Made by a program: the position numbers and the translations under genes. Shown here piece by piece: positions 1 to 11,802 of a stretch of 64,000 nt of DNA. Under the pieces are notes generated by a model. The model made no database searches and had not been told where the DNA came from. It saw only the letters and a list, made by a program, of their open reading frames with translations. Position 1 is the first letter of the stretch; each line of letters begins with the position of its first letter. This DNA comes from Siderastrea radians (lineage: Eukaryota > Cnidaria > Anthozoa > Scleractinia > Rhizangiidae): contig OZ024895.1 of the NCBI GenBank assembly GCA_964017195.1, forward strand, positions 45,223,673 to 45,287,672, read 5' to 3'.

Positions 1-3000
1 GGAAATTTTGCCGGAAAATGCGTTTTAATAGCAATATAATAATAATGCAATTCTTTATACAGATGGCCTACATCATGCAAGGTGGTTTTCAATAGGGCAC
101 TGTGAAAATGTAACAAGATAAATTTAACAAAAAATACTAAAATGCTAATATTTAAATATTAGAAATGAATTAAGAGGGAGTAAACACCTAAGTTCTACTT
201 AAAAGTGGAAGAAAATGGAAAGCTATTTTAAAATTTAAACCTATTATGTAACAATATTCTAAGAGCATTATAAAATAGGTTTCTCATCTCCATAGGCAGG
301 GCTTTCCAGTCAAGTAAGGCACTATTTAGGGATCTAAGCAGTCCCCAGTCAGTATTTGATTTTATAATTCGAATAGTGTCCTTTGAGCGAGTGTCATGAC
401 TGTGACGGTCTGAACCTCGGATAATCATGTTGTTTCTGTTGTCCGAGTTTATTAAATTATACACATAAAGGCAGCATTACAATTTTTCTTCTGGTTGATA
501 GATTCACCCAGTTCAGATCTGCAAATGCTTCAGTTGAAGACGAACATTCAGGGCGCCACATTAATCAAGATGCGATTCAAGCCGTTTTTAGGTCACTGTC
601 TAGCCCAAAAGAATCGAAACTGTCCAAAACGTTGTTTACAAGTCGAGCACTAGGCTAGCTTTTGTTCCTGATTCGAAATTACAGCTTTCGAAGTTCAGGC
701 ATGCGCAGAAAGCAAAATTGGATTTAAAAGCTTCCCTGCACCCTTGACTCTTACCTTTCGCTTTCTCTCCTTCCCGCTTCTTTCGTTTTTCTCTCCCCGT
801 TTTTTCTTTTCTTTTTTTGGGCATTTAGTAGGCTTGCTTTCTGTGGGAAAAGGTTTTGCGAAGCCCGAGGATCGTGAATTTTTTTTGAAGGAAGTACGAG
901 TGGGTAGTGGGAAGAGATTTCATTGGAATTTTCTGATCAAAGTTACTTGGTTTTTTGCATTTTTCTCTGGCCTTTTTGACTAAATCGCGCTCATTTGGGT
1001 ATGGCTTGAAAGATCTCGTCTCCCTGCACAAGTATGTTGTCAAAGTTGTCTAGGACGGTTAAAACTGATGACGTTACAAATGGTACAAGGGACGTGGTTA
1101 GACTGGGGCGGTTACGGGCGGTTCAGGGGTGAATGTGATATTGTTTTGAATAGATAAAATCAAGTTTTACAGTGAATGAAAGCAAGGTGTGTTAATTCGC
1201 TGTTAGTTAGACTTGCTTCAAAAGTTCTTGATTTTGCGTCGTGCGTTAGTGACAGGTTTCAAATTGCAAATTGCAAGTTGTTTTGGAGTTATGCAAATGT
1301 AGGATGTGAAATCAGTTTGTGTAGTTAACTGAAAGTGAAATATACCGCTTGTTTCTTAACAAACTCAATTGGCTTACTTTATTTGAGCCATCTTAAGTTG
1401 AAATATGTCGCTTGCTTAAAGAAACCTCAAACACATTCACTGTTTATGGTGAACTGAATCGCTGCTAATGTCGCGGGGATTTAATGAAAAGTTCAAACAC
1501 AATCTCAATCAACTTGTTCATGGCGGACTATTAAACGGGTAAATGTGGGCCGTTTTTTTTCATGTTTTTTTTTCGTCAGCTGGCTTAACATAGGAACAAA
1601 GTGCTGTAAAGCTTGTGGTAGGGGTACTCAAGAGCGGTACTGTCTTATATAAGACGCATGCGCATATTAGTCTGCTGAATGTTACCTACCTGTGTTCTTG
1701 TCTTTTAATTTTCAGTATTTAAAATATGAACGGCAAAGGGTTAAGTTTGCGTTTTCTGTATTTGTCTTGTATGACGCATGCGCAACTGAGTAAAGCAACT
1801 AATAGGATTGAATGCGAAATTGGCTGTGTTGTGTAGTTAGTGGTTATGGCGAAAATTTTTTTAGCGCTGGAGTTTTGTTATGGGGATTGACATTTTGAGG
1901 GATGTAAAAATGTGGGAGTGGAAGGATTGGTGAATGTGAGGAGCATATCACGCTTCTGTGAATGTGATTTGCTTTAAAAGTTGCGTTTTGTAGAGCAGCG
2001 GTGTAATATTGTGCTGCGTGAGAGGCAGCTTCCCTTGGCGTTTTATGGGGGTCGGTTTCCGAAATGGATTTTAAGTTTTCTTATTGGGTAACCTGTATTT
2101 CGCAGAGGAGAGAAACGACAGCTGTGTTTGCAGCTTATTAGCGCGGTAACAAACGGTGGCTTAGGAAGAGAAGGGATTGGCACTAGTATGATGATGCAAT
2201 TAGTGGATCGCACCATCGATACATCATAGTTCTTGAGAAGGGAGAGAGATGAGTGTTTATTTGAGGGGAGAAGTTGATTTTAATTGCATAAAGACGAAGG
2301 AGTCTGTCATTAATAAAGAGATCAATTAATATGGTAGCTGTTACGAGTCTTTAAGAAAGAAAATAACTGAATGTTATCGAGCGATGCGTGTGGTTTGCGT
2401 GTGGTGTTCGCTGTTGTGTTGGTTGGGTCTGAGGTAATTTTGTAAGTGCGTAGTCTGGTATGCAGCCTTCTAAGTTACGAATTCCGAGTCAACTTGTTTA
2501 CTTTTGCAAAGGGATTCCCGGGTTTGCAAACTGGATTTAAACATCACGTCATGAGATATGCCTTAACGTGCCCCAGACTCTGACGATCTCCTCGAGCTCG
2601 TGTTTATCAAGCGTTATATTTTGATTGTACTGTTATGTCACTGTTTGTATTCACGGTCTAGGCACAGCAGTAAATATTTCGTCATCCCTGTGTAAGCATC
2701 CTCAGTCGCGGGCGAATTTATACCGACATTCAACGTTTGAGTGAATTTGCGTTTCTCAGCAGAAATAAAAGCGATGAGGAAGATAAGCTGAGTCATCACA
2801 GTTTAAAAATTACGTCATCCAGTGACGCTATAGTCAAAATGTTGTGCCACACAATCATTTTTTTTTGTCACGCCGGCTCGTATAAATACAGGATCGCGCT
2901 AACATTTGTGAAACCTAGGGGTTGAGAGGGTCAGAACGGCCGGTTAAAATGCCCACTGGGCTTTCTTGTTTTTCATGTTCTATTGACAACAAAACCAAAG

Positions 3001-3885
3001 AAATTTGGTAACACGTCGCGAGTGCATTGCAAACGAATTGTAAACTACAGACATATTCAGGGTCGATTGTAATGTAAGTAGACTTGCCCACAAGTCGAGC
3101 TCGGAGTTGCTTTTTCTTTTCCTTTTTACGCTCATGTCCACGTGACGGAGTCACGGAAGAGTAATGCTAGCAATAGCGAAATTCCTGTGTTAAACATTCT
3201 TAGCAGGTAAAAATGTGAATGGAATCTGCTATTTTCTTCTGTTAGCAGTATACATTAGTCAACGAGTAATACAACAGGAACACGTTTATGCTGGAAGTAA
3301 GTCGAGTTTGTAAAAACAGCGAGAAAAATAATGTTTTGAGCGTAGGGAAGGGAAAAAAGCAAAAGAATGTCATATTTGTCTTACTGGGCGCGTGAAGCAT
3401 TTGTAGATTTTCAGATATGATAGGTAAGCTTTGAAAATATGTTTGAATTGCTCATTCAAGATTACGTAAGTGTTTTTGGTGTTAACTTTACGAGATGGCG
3501 GTTTTAGTCATGAAAGTACTGACTTTTGAGAGGTCACGACGGGCGATGCGACGTAGCGATACAACATCTTGATCAATAGGTGTCGCGTTTGGCCTGTCAC
3601 CATTAATTAAACTATTTTGATTGCAAGGCAGGCACTACGGCAAAAGGGTACTTTTAATCAGGCCACAACTAGTACAACTAATCTTCTTCAGGGCCAGTGC
3701 AAAACTGAAGGATATAACGGCTCTAATATTTAAATTATATCGAATAGAAATCATAAACCATTAATTGCCAATCAATGCTTTGTGAGATAGCTGGGGTGCC
3801 AGATAGCCAGTATTGCTATATGTCACGTATGTTGTACTGTATTGCTAGGTACAGAAATCTTATGTCGTCAGCTGTCATTTCTTAC
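1..3885 (-). other. Probable intron of the receptor kinase gene; no coding sequence seen
   Basis: The donor after exon 10 opens this stretch and no further kinase exon is visible in it. ORFs here are short, overlapping and without recognisable motifs. The only structure I can point to is a pair of related about 23-base direct repeats ending GACGCATGCGCA (1,641-1,664 and 1,762-1,784). Confidence 0.5.
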
Positions 3886-4070
3886 CATTCTTCTCAGGTC
3901 ACGTAACCACTGCAACAGGTCTCCAAATGGAACATACTCAATCACCAGGGACTTCTGTTCCCACAAAGTACAGCACCCAACCATGGATACAATATTGGGA
4001 TGAAAACCCAACAGCTTCATCTGGTTAATCTCAAACATGAAGTCTTCTTTTTGCGATTCATTTGCACCAT
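3886..4070 (-). CDS. Exon 10: kinase alpha-C helix to hinge
   Basis: The exon reads EDFMFEINQMK (the alpha-C helix with its conserved Glu), HPNIVSMVGCC, and the hinge strand KSLVIEYVPFGDLLQWL, all standard kinase N-lobe features. It begins in phase 1 after tatttttag and ends in phase 0 at gtaaga. The catalytic HRDLAARN, DFG and C-lobe exons are not found between 1 and 3,885, so they lie beyond the window. The intron on its 5' side is filled by a minisatellite. Confidence 0.9.
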
Positions 4071-4104
4071 CTAAAAATAAAAAGTCATATACTCACAGGT
4101 TGGC

Positions 4105-5165
4105 ATAATCCTGTCCCAAAACGTCTCCTTCACAAAGGGTGTGACTCTTCTACCGACGTCACTCACAAAGTGTCTGACTCTCCTTCAATCCTCCTACACA
4201 AAAGGTCTGATTCTCCAACCAATCCACCCCCCGTACAAAGGGTCTGACTCTCCAACCCACCCACCCTCCTAACAAAGGGTCTGACTCTCCAACCCACGCA
4301 CCCTCCTAACAAAGGGTCTGACTCTCCAACCCACCCACCCTCCTAACAAAGGGTCTGACTCTCCAACCCACCCACCCTCCTAACAAAGGGTCTGACTCTC
4401 CAACCCACCCACCTTCCTAACAAAAGATCTGACTCTCCAACCCACCCCACCCCCTTACAAAAGGTCTGACTCTCCAACCCACCCACCCCCCTTACAAAGG
4501 GTCTGACTCTCCAACCCACCCACCCTCCTAACAAAGGGTCTGACTCTCCAACCCACCCACCTTCCTAACAAAAGATCTGACTCTCCAACCCACCCACCTT
4601 CCTAACAAAAGATCTGGCTCTCCAACCCACCCCACCCCCCTTACAAAAGGTCTGACTCTCCAACCCACCCACCCCCCGTACAAAGGGTCTGACTCTCCAA
4701 CCCACCCACCCTCCTCACAAAGGGTCTGACTCTCCAACCCACCCACCCTCCTAACAAAAGGTCTGACTCTCCAACCCACCCACCCTCCTAACAAAGGGTC
4801 TGACTCTCCAACCCACCCACCCTCCTAACAAAGGGTCTGACTCTCCAACCCACCCACCCTCCTAACAAAAGGGCTGACTCTCCAACCCATCCACCCCCCT
4901 TACAAAAGGTCTGACTCTACAACCCACCCACCCTCCTAACAAAAGGGCTGACTCTCCAACCAATCCACCCCCGTACAAAGGGTCTGACTCTCCAACCCAC
5001 CCACCCTCCTAACAAAGGGTCTGACTCTCCAACCCACCCACCCTCCTAACAAAGGGTCTGACTCTCCAACCCACCCACCCTCCTAACAAAAGGTCTGACT
5101 CTCTAACCCACCCCACCCCCCTTACAAAGGGTCTGACTCTCCCATCCACCTCCCATCAAAAAGGA
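4105..5165. repeat. GC-rich minisatellite, about 35-bp unit, roughly 29 copies
   Basis: A tandem array with a core of GGGTCTGACTCTCCAACCC followed by a variable ACCCACC/CTCCTAAC part repeats almost without break. Units differ by a few substitutions and by one or two bases in length. It is strongly strand-biased (C-rich on plus, G-rich on minus) and lies in the intron between kinase exons 9 and 10. The long minus-strand ORFs across it are artefacts of the repeat. Confidence 0.95.
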
Positions 5166-5527
5166 TCTCTCCTTCAACACACTTTCTCAAAGTGTTTGAC
5201 TCTCCTTCACCCCTTCTGATCGCTGGTGTAACTCAGTGTTGTCACGTGAACAGAAAAGAATAGGTAATTAGCAACAAAGGAACTTCTCAATGAAAGACGT
5301 CTGCATTATAAGAGAGACACTGATTTAGAGTTGATTTTAACAGTTAACTATTAAAGTTTTCAATTTGTTAAGTTTTAAATTTCCCGGAAGGCATCTATTT
5401 TATTGGAATTTGACTTTTTTGCGTGTTCTATTTACTATGTAAATTAGTCGTTTTGATCACCAGCCCGTGGATTTCGCTGGTCGCCCTATGAAGTTGTTTT
5501 ACACATATGCATTTGTACGTTTGAAAC

Positions 5528-5571
5528 TGCATAATAATAATAACAATAATAATAATAATAATAATAATATT
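5528..5571. repeat. AAT/ATT microsatellite
   Basis: About 15 near-perfect AAT units, intronic. Confidence 0.9.
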
Positions 5572-5870
5572 GTGCATTTAGGACCAAGGGCGCTAGATGA
5601 AGATGTTAGGGAAGGTGTTAGATTTTCGACAGTACTTTCCACGGTATGTGGCCTGTTCCGAGGAGAGCCATTTTCTTGATTTGGCTGATGGCTTTTTACT
5701 TATTGATCTGTTAAACACAAAGTGCATGACTGCGTGACTGATAACAGAAAAGCAATTTACACCTTTCACTACACGTACTACATGAGGTGTCTTTAATGCC
5801 GGAAATATCCTTGTGTTAATTGGTTCCTTTCTTCTTTGCTTTTCATTCATTCATTTGCTTTTCAAATTAC

Positions 5871-6088
5871 CTTTCAAAACTTTGACAGCAACCACCTGAG
5901 ATGCCTTCTTTCGTTGCTTTATCACCTGCTTTCTAGTGTAAAACACTTCTATTCCCGGTCGTCTCTTTAAAATTGCTTTGTGAACTACACCAAATGCTCC
6001 TTGGCCCAGCTTTTCCTCGTATTCTAACTGCTCAGGGAGAATTTCCCACTTGTCGAGTGGAATGATATCACGCTGTGAAATAGCTAAT
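5871..6088 (-). CDS. Exon 9: juxtamembrane and kinase glycine loop
   Basis: The exon carries the start of a protein tyrosine kinase domain: DKWEILPEQLEYEEKLG, the glycine-rich loop GQGAFGVV, a 20-residue basic insert, and the ATP-anchoring lysine in VVAVKVLK. It starts in phase 2 after ttttccag and ends in phase 1 at gtaatt. The WEI-x-E-x-L-x-x-EKLG layout is that of animal receptor tyrosine kinases. The insert between strands 2 and 3 (RRPGIEVFYTRKQ region) is longer than in most of them. Confidence 0.9.
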
Positions 6089-6792
6089 CTGGAAAACAGC
6101 AACAAATAAGTGTTCTTTTAAAAAATAATTCAGCCATTGTAGCGGTAGTTCATGTTTTTTTCGTATGCAAGGCTGCAATAACTTTTGCTTCATTGAATCT
6201 GTAAATAAGATCTGTAAATAAGACCTACGATCCAAAATACATGCATACATTATTTCTCTGGCTGATTAGGTCTGTATTACTAGATCCTGTACAGCATTTT
6301 CGTTTGCGGTTGGTTTTGTCCATCCTATCTTTGGCTTTTCGAGGCATCAACACGACACATGGACTCTCGACCTTTCCAAGACACGTAATGGTGTGATCTG
6401 ATGGGCGTGCGTCCTCGTTTAGGGCTTTTAACAGAATGCACGGGTAATCTCACGGCATTTTCGCCATCTTGCTATGCCGTAGTAATGAGCTCTAAAAAGA
6501 GCGAAACAGCTGTCTGCAGCTGCAACCCTGCTCTGTTGAAGTTCTATTAGTGTCGTGTTGATTCCTTGCAAAGTCAAATCTTTTTACCTAGTCAGATCAA
6601 CCTTGCTGCTATGTTTGTCATTTGAGTATTTCTTTGGCTGATTAGGTCTGTTGTACTAGATCCCACGTACACGTACAACATTTTCGTTTGCAGTCCTTTA
6701 CTGATATTGTTCTACTGTAACAATGACAAGTCATGCGAAAACAAAAAAACAAAGCTGTTGATTTCTTATATATATTTCGATAAGGCAAATAA

Positions 6793-6853
6793 ATGATGAT
6801 GATGATGATAATGATGATGATGATGATGATGATGATGATCGTGATGGTGATGG

Positions 6854-6931
<78 letters not shown>

Positions 6932-6950
6932 CGATGATGGTGATGGTGGT
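6793..6950. repeat. GAT/ATC microsatellite
   Basis: About 50 trinucleotide units with a few GGT and AAT variants. Met-, Ser-, His- and Ile-only ORFs over it are spurious. Confidence 0.95.
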
Positions 6951-7224
6951 GGCCATATCTCAAATATCATTGTTCCTTTTGGATAAAAGGCTAAAACCGA
7001 GCGTCAATTTAACTGTCTTATTTTATTGTCGACACATTTAGAGTAAGCACTGTTAGCCAAACTGAACTTCCGTCGTTCGTGCTGATTCGCAAAAAAGCCG
7101 CCTGTACCAAGAACGTTTTTCGGTGAAATGTTCCTTTAAAGGAGGAACAATCTTAGAGAGGCCTTCTTTGATCCTCTTCAAAATCAAGGAGAACTAAAAA
7201 GTCTCTTTGATGTAAGGTACTTCT

Positions 7225-7965
7225 AATGGTAAACACATTCTCCGTATCCATCAAATCCAGGAAATCCGATCAATAAATATAAAATTGATTGATGTCTTAC
7301 AGATGGAAACGAGACAAAAAATAAACAAGTGAAGAAACGAAGGAAGAACGCGAAATGAATGAATGAATGAATGAATGAATGAATGAATATTTCCATAAAA
7401 TCTAAAAGTTCCAAAGAATCCAACCTATTTGTTGAAAAAGTATAGAGTATTAACTTCCAGTACTAAGTAGATGTCCTTTAACCTTTGTTATTAATATTTG
7501 TTATTGACTGGATAGTATGGATTTATTGGATTTCATGGACATATTTAAGGGTAAAAGAAGTTAGCGTGAACTCTTTTTATTTTTGGGTGGATAGTATGGA
7601 TTTATTGGATATCGTGGACATACATCCAGTGTCTCTTTTTTAAATGTAGGTTGGATAGTTTGGATTTTTTTTTATTATCCATGTATTCCACAAAATCCAA
7701 TAAATTCACCCTTATTTTAAAAAGAAATAAAGCGGGAGATAAGATCAATTCATTCTTTATTTAGGTAATAGTTCTTTTTCCAGTAAATCCTTTAAATCCA
7801 ACATATCTGCCCCTATTTAAAAAAGAAATGGACGGAAAGCTAATAGTTTTTTATTCATTTATTCATTTTTCTAGACAATAGCTCGATGTCCAAGGAGTCC
7901 ATCAAATCCAAAAACTCCACCCTTACTAAATAACGTTTTACTTAGACATCACTTGCAGATTCCCA
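7225..7965. repeat. Repeat island built on the word TGGATTT / AAATCCA
   Basis: Blocks such as GGATAGTATGGATTTATTGG recur and also occur inverted (ATCCAATAAATTCACCC). A GAATGAAT tract lies at 7,355-7,387. The layout is that of a decayed foldback-like element; ends are not sharp. Confidence 0.55.
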
Positions 7966-8099
7966 AAATCTTTTTTTTTTATTTAGGGTGGACTCGAAAG
8001 TTATATGGAGTTATTTCCATAGTTTTCGTTCTTCTTCCACTGCGTTAATCATCCACTACCTTCGTTATTAACTCCTTAATTAGTTTTAATTAGTAGTTC

Positions 8100-9722
8100 C
8101 TACTTAAACTTTCGCAAGGCGCGGTTCAAGAGAACGTTTGCCGTTCTGCCCTTTTGGAACTTGTATCTGGGATCCCTCAAAATGGCTGACCATTGGCCAT
8201 AGCCATGGCAATTTATGCCCGCGCGCAAATACTTGTCTTCGTCTGCAGTAAATAGAAGTATTTTTCTTTTCGGTCCGTGACTAGAATTGCTTCCGACGGG
8301 CTGTTGTGGTACTTCGGTATCTTCGCACAAACTTTCGTTCGCTCGTTCTTGATCGGAAGAGGAGCTCGGGCTTTGGGAGAGCCGGAAACAAACTTCTTCT
8401 TCCAGTTGTGCCCTCATGTCGCCTTGAAGTTTTCTGAGACACTCGTGGGCCCTTGTGGCAACCTCGCGAGACCTCTGTTTTTGGTAGTGTACCTTAGCCA
8501 CCACGGAGCTGTGCTTTTGATCCTCGGAGATCGCGTCCTGCTCCTTGTCGTTCAACTTGTCGTGGCTCGCAGTCTCGAAAATTTGCCGATAGCGGGTCGG
8601 ATGAATGTACTTGCCCGTAGCGTCGAACACCATCTTGCTCATGAGTTGACCAATCCTACTGTGTTGATCCCCGTTTCTGTTCACAAGAACGTATTCGCAG
8701 TTTGGTTTCAAAAGGGGACGAATATGGAAAATGTAGCCATCCAAGACTTGCATGCTAGTTTTTGTCAAAAGTAGTGAATCGAAACCATAGTTGGCCGTAG
8801 TTTTGAACTTCTTTTGGTCTATGAAACCGCCGTTGTTCTTGGCTGCTTCGACCATGTCAACGGTCAAATATTGATAGGTCATTGGCCGGGAACCCTTCAC
8901 CTTTATGAATAAAAACACTGCCATAAACTTGTTCGCAAACGACAAATCTGAAGGAGGCACCTCGCCTGGCTTTTCTTTGCAGATCTTGAGCACGCTTTCA
9001 AAACGTGGCAGGTTTTTCGAAACCACCTGTAATAGTTCGTCTAAAGTAGCCCAATGCCCCTTTGACTCTAAAGTGTCAATGTCTAGGTCGTTAGTCCGTT
9101 GTAGCTTCATCATTTTAGAAACCGTCTTGCTAGCCCTTTTCAAATAGACTTCAGTGGTATTCCGGTTGCTTAATACTGCATCTGGTGCACCATGTGTTTT
9201 ACGAAAATCAATCAAGTCAGCAATAGAGTCCAAGTAGGCTAGGCGACCGGCATGACCCAAACCCCAATCAGTTTGCACTGCATCGACGAATCGAAATAGA
9301 AAGTTTGGTGAACTCAAACTGAAATCAACCACGTTCCAATTTAACTCTTCCTCGTCATCTTCACAGCAGAACTTTAGATATTTAAAGCTCTTACGAAGGA
9401 CCTGCTGAGCCTGCCTGATACTTTTACTTCCACCACCACTTCCAATTAGCCAGCTTTGAAACAGCTTTCCAATAGTACTTGAAATGTCAAAGGACGGTAG
9501 CAATTTAGTAGAATGAATAGATGTCCCACCTTTTTGTTCGCCGTTGTCTGTATTGACTGGGGTTAGACAGTCATCAGGCTTTGAATCAAAGTAATAAAAC
9601 CAAGCGTGCTTGTTCTTAACGTGTTTTCTGCAGCCCCTTTGAGTTGAGAATGTATCATGACCACACGTTTGCACAGGGCAGTGGAAAAACCATCACTTTC
9701 GTCCTCTTCCAATTGAAGTCAT
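8100..9722 (-). CDS. Crypton-type tyrosine recombinase with C2H2 finger and C-terminal Myb-like domain; one in-frame TGA near the start
   Basis: A single long ORF in the intron between receptor exons 8 and 9, same strand. The uninterrupted part ends at TAG 8,100-8,102. Counting from the codon at 9,674, the recombinase signature is complete: R263 (GSRPMT), K291, H358-x-x-R361 (HPTR), H388 (KHSS) and the candidate nucleophile Y397 (VHYQK). A C-terminal SANT/Myb-like domain at about 473-524 (TADEDKYL..YGQWSAIL..R) resembles the telobox type of telomere-binding proteins. At the N-terminus FHCPVQTC..H-x4-H makes a C2H2 finger. A natural ATG at 9,722 gives nine codons (MTSIGRGRK), then TGA at 9,693-9,695, then the finger. 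So this copy is either a very recent pseudogene, starts elsewhere, or has an unseen 5' exon. It is likely a mobile element gene or a derivative; host function is unknown. Confidence 0.6.
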
Positions 9723-9964
9723 TTTGGCTTTGGGGATGCACCGGCTATCTTTGACCACTCAATTTCCTTGATGCGTTTACTCATTTGTAGCACAAAAACA
9801 AGACTATCAACTGTTGCTCGACACACGTCCTCTTTTTATCTGAAACACACTTAAATAGTAGTGACGTTGATGCTGAAACATGTTTAGACATGCCTGTTAC
9901 TTTCGGGAATGTCGAAAACAATAGCCATAGGGATGAAAGACAACTTGCCCACGATTGCCTGGCC

Positions 9965-10600
9965 TTGCCCTTTGACATAAGAACAAGGCATTCCTATTCA
10001 ATGGATTAGGAACGATTTTAATACACGTGTTCCTTAAACAAGGAACGCAGTTTTCTCATTCATGTCCGACTCCTACAATGCTTAATTAGGAACACCTTGC
10101 TCTGGTTATTTAAGGGGACCGAAGTGTTTTTCGTATCGTTAATCAGGAACAAAATGGACCCTTCTTCACCTTTTTTATAAAAGGAACAAAGGGTTCCCAA
10201 ATTTTGCACAGAGGGAACTCCAAACAGAACACTTTGTTCCTTTATGCACAACAGAGTGGTTCCTTTATTACCAAAGCGAAATTCAGATAGGAACTTTCAT
10301 TCCTCTACAATACAGACGGAACGAACTATTTAAAAAAAGAACAACGTAAATAGGTCTTTTTGTTCCGATAATGTGTTTAAAGGAATAGTTATGTTCTTCT
10401 TTGCTACCAAGAGGAAGTTTTTGTTCCGGATAGCAAAATTTAGGGCCCATTTGCGATCCGTAAAGGGAAAATTAGTCCTGTTTGAGAAGGAACAACTAGT
10501 TCCTAAGTTTGCAAAAGGACCAGGCGCAAGGACAGTCGCGGAACTAGTTAATTTCAGTAAAATTGTTTTGTTACCTATTACTTCAAAGAAAGCCCTAAAA
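9965..10600. repeat. Repeat island built on the word GGAAC / GTTCC
   Basis: About 17-20 copies of AGGAAC or GTTCCT occur in both orientations at intervals of roughly 10-60 bases, with unrelated sequence between them. It is not a tandem repeat in the usual sense. It lies directly upstream (transcription sense) of the recombinase ORF. Confidence 0.6.
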
Positions 10601-10722
10601 ACCCTCACGTAAGCACTGATGCTTAGTAAAGAAACCAGCAACAAATTTTTTAACTGAAAAAAACATGTATTAATGAAGAAAACAGGTTATCGTTAGTTTT
10701 GTGAAATACTGGTGGTGAGATC

Positions 10723-10802
<80 letters not shown>

Positions 10803-10828
10803 CATGATCATGATGATGATGATGATAA
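10723..10828. repeat. GAT/ATC microsatellite next to exon 8 donor
   Basis: About 35 trinucleotide units, ending only a few bases from the splice donor of the transmembrane exon at 10,833. Confidence 0.95.
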
Positions 10829-10832
10829 AAAC

Positions 10833-11010
10833 CTTTTCATTTTCTTATAATGTGACTTCCCGTAGAACCAGAAGCCAATCCCAACAGACAACAGCAGCAG
10901 CAGAATGAAGGCGGTACCAAATGATATGTAGGCAGCTGCATTAATGGGGCTGGAGTCATCTTGGGCACGGTTATTGACTGTCCCTGTAGATGCTTCAGTA
11001 GGTTTGTTCA
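10833..11010 (-). CDS. Exon 8: stalk and transmembrane segment
   Basis: The exon encodes a Thr/Ser/Asn-rich stalk, then a single hydrophobic span (AAAYISFGTAFILLLLLSV, about 24 residues) followed by a basic stop-transfer (KSHYKKMKR). It starts in phase 1 after ctttccag and ends in phase 2 at AAAAG|gttttt. This weak donor fits exactly the phase-2 start of the kinase exon at 6,088 and restores an Arg codon. Only about ten bases into the intron a long ATC/GAT microsatellite begins, an unusual setting for a donor site. Confidence 0.78.
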
Positions 11011-11122
11011 CTGGAAAGAAAAAATACAGGGATAAAGATGGCGATGGTATATGTACATGGGACCTAGCTACTAACAAGAAAGAAATACTGACTTATACTA
11101 ATTGTTTATGTGCCGATTTCCG

Positions 11123-11520
11123 GAGGGGGGAGGGGTGGTACTCCAGAGTTCAAGTGACGAGGAGGGGGACATAAATTAAAACCCCAAAAAATCCCTTGGG
11201 CTTGAAGCAGAACCCCAAATAAAGTCCCTTGGACCAAAATGAAACCCCAAAAAATCCCTTACTGAATTTTGGAGCCTTTAAAAAGTAAATGACCATAACG
11301 AAGAACAACAGTACTAATTTCAATGGTTGCGTTCGTTTGTTTATTTATCATAATATCGCAAAATAAATTTCCCAGATCGAGCAGTCATTGTTACGAACTA
11401 CCTGAAAAAATACTTGCCAAAATTGTCTTACTCAAAAAATCCCGAAATCGTGAATTTGAGAACCCCCCAAAAACCCTTCGCACTTCCTTGTCACTTGAAA
11501 TCCAGACTACCCCCATGGGG
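11123..11520. mobile_element. MITE-like element with AACCCC/AAATCCC words
   Basis: The ends are inverted: TTCAAGTGACGAGG near 11,150 pairs with the reverse of CCTTGTCACTTGAA near 11,490, inside G-rich and C-rich tips. The interior repeats AAACCCCAAAAAATCCCTT. Non-coding and intronic. Confidence 0.55.
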
Positions 11521-11802
11521 CCAACAACAAAAACGGAAAAAAAAATTAACTGTTTTCAGTAAAATTAAAGTGTTATCTTTTTTTTTTGAACCACGCACGT
11601 TAGCGATTATCACCAATAATGTGGATAATGTGGCTGCCCAGGATTTGCAATCATTGTCCCACTCAAAGATTTATTTCACAAGGATGTCACCTGTTAAAAG
11701 TATCTTTTGACAGAGCTACTGAGATAAAATTAGTCAATGAAACTTCATTTTTCTCCACCGATTGTTTATTTTCAATATTTTAAAGCTACACCCTGGAAGG
11801 TA

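Noticed and set aside
2879..2900. TATA box (TATAAATA) as promoter of a plus-strand gene
   Set aside because: No coding sequence or exon follows on the plus strand, so the match is most likely chance.
4343..4794. Two long minus-strand ORFs with GGWVGWRVRPF repeats
   Set aside because: They are translations of the minisatellite; the unit length is not a fixed multiple of three and no start, splice or domain context supports them.
4105..5165. CRISPR array
   Set aside because: Units are contiguous and have no unique spacers; the genome is animal.
6642..7041. Poly-Ile, poly-Ser, poly-His and poly-Met ORFs
   Set aside because: All are frames of the GAT microsatellite.
8277..8774. 165-codon plus-strand ORF
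   Set aside because: Antisense shadow of the recombinase gene; no domain and no codon-like pattern.
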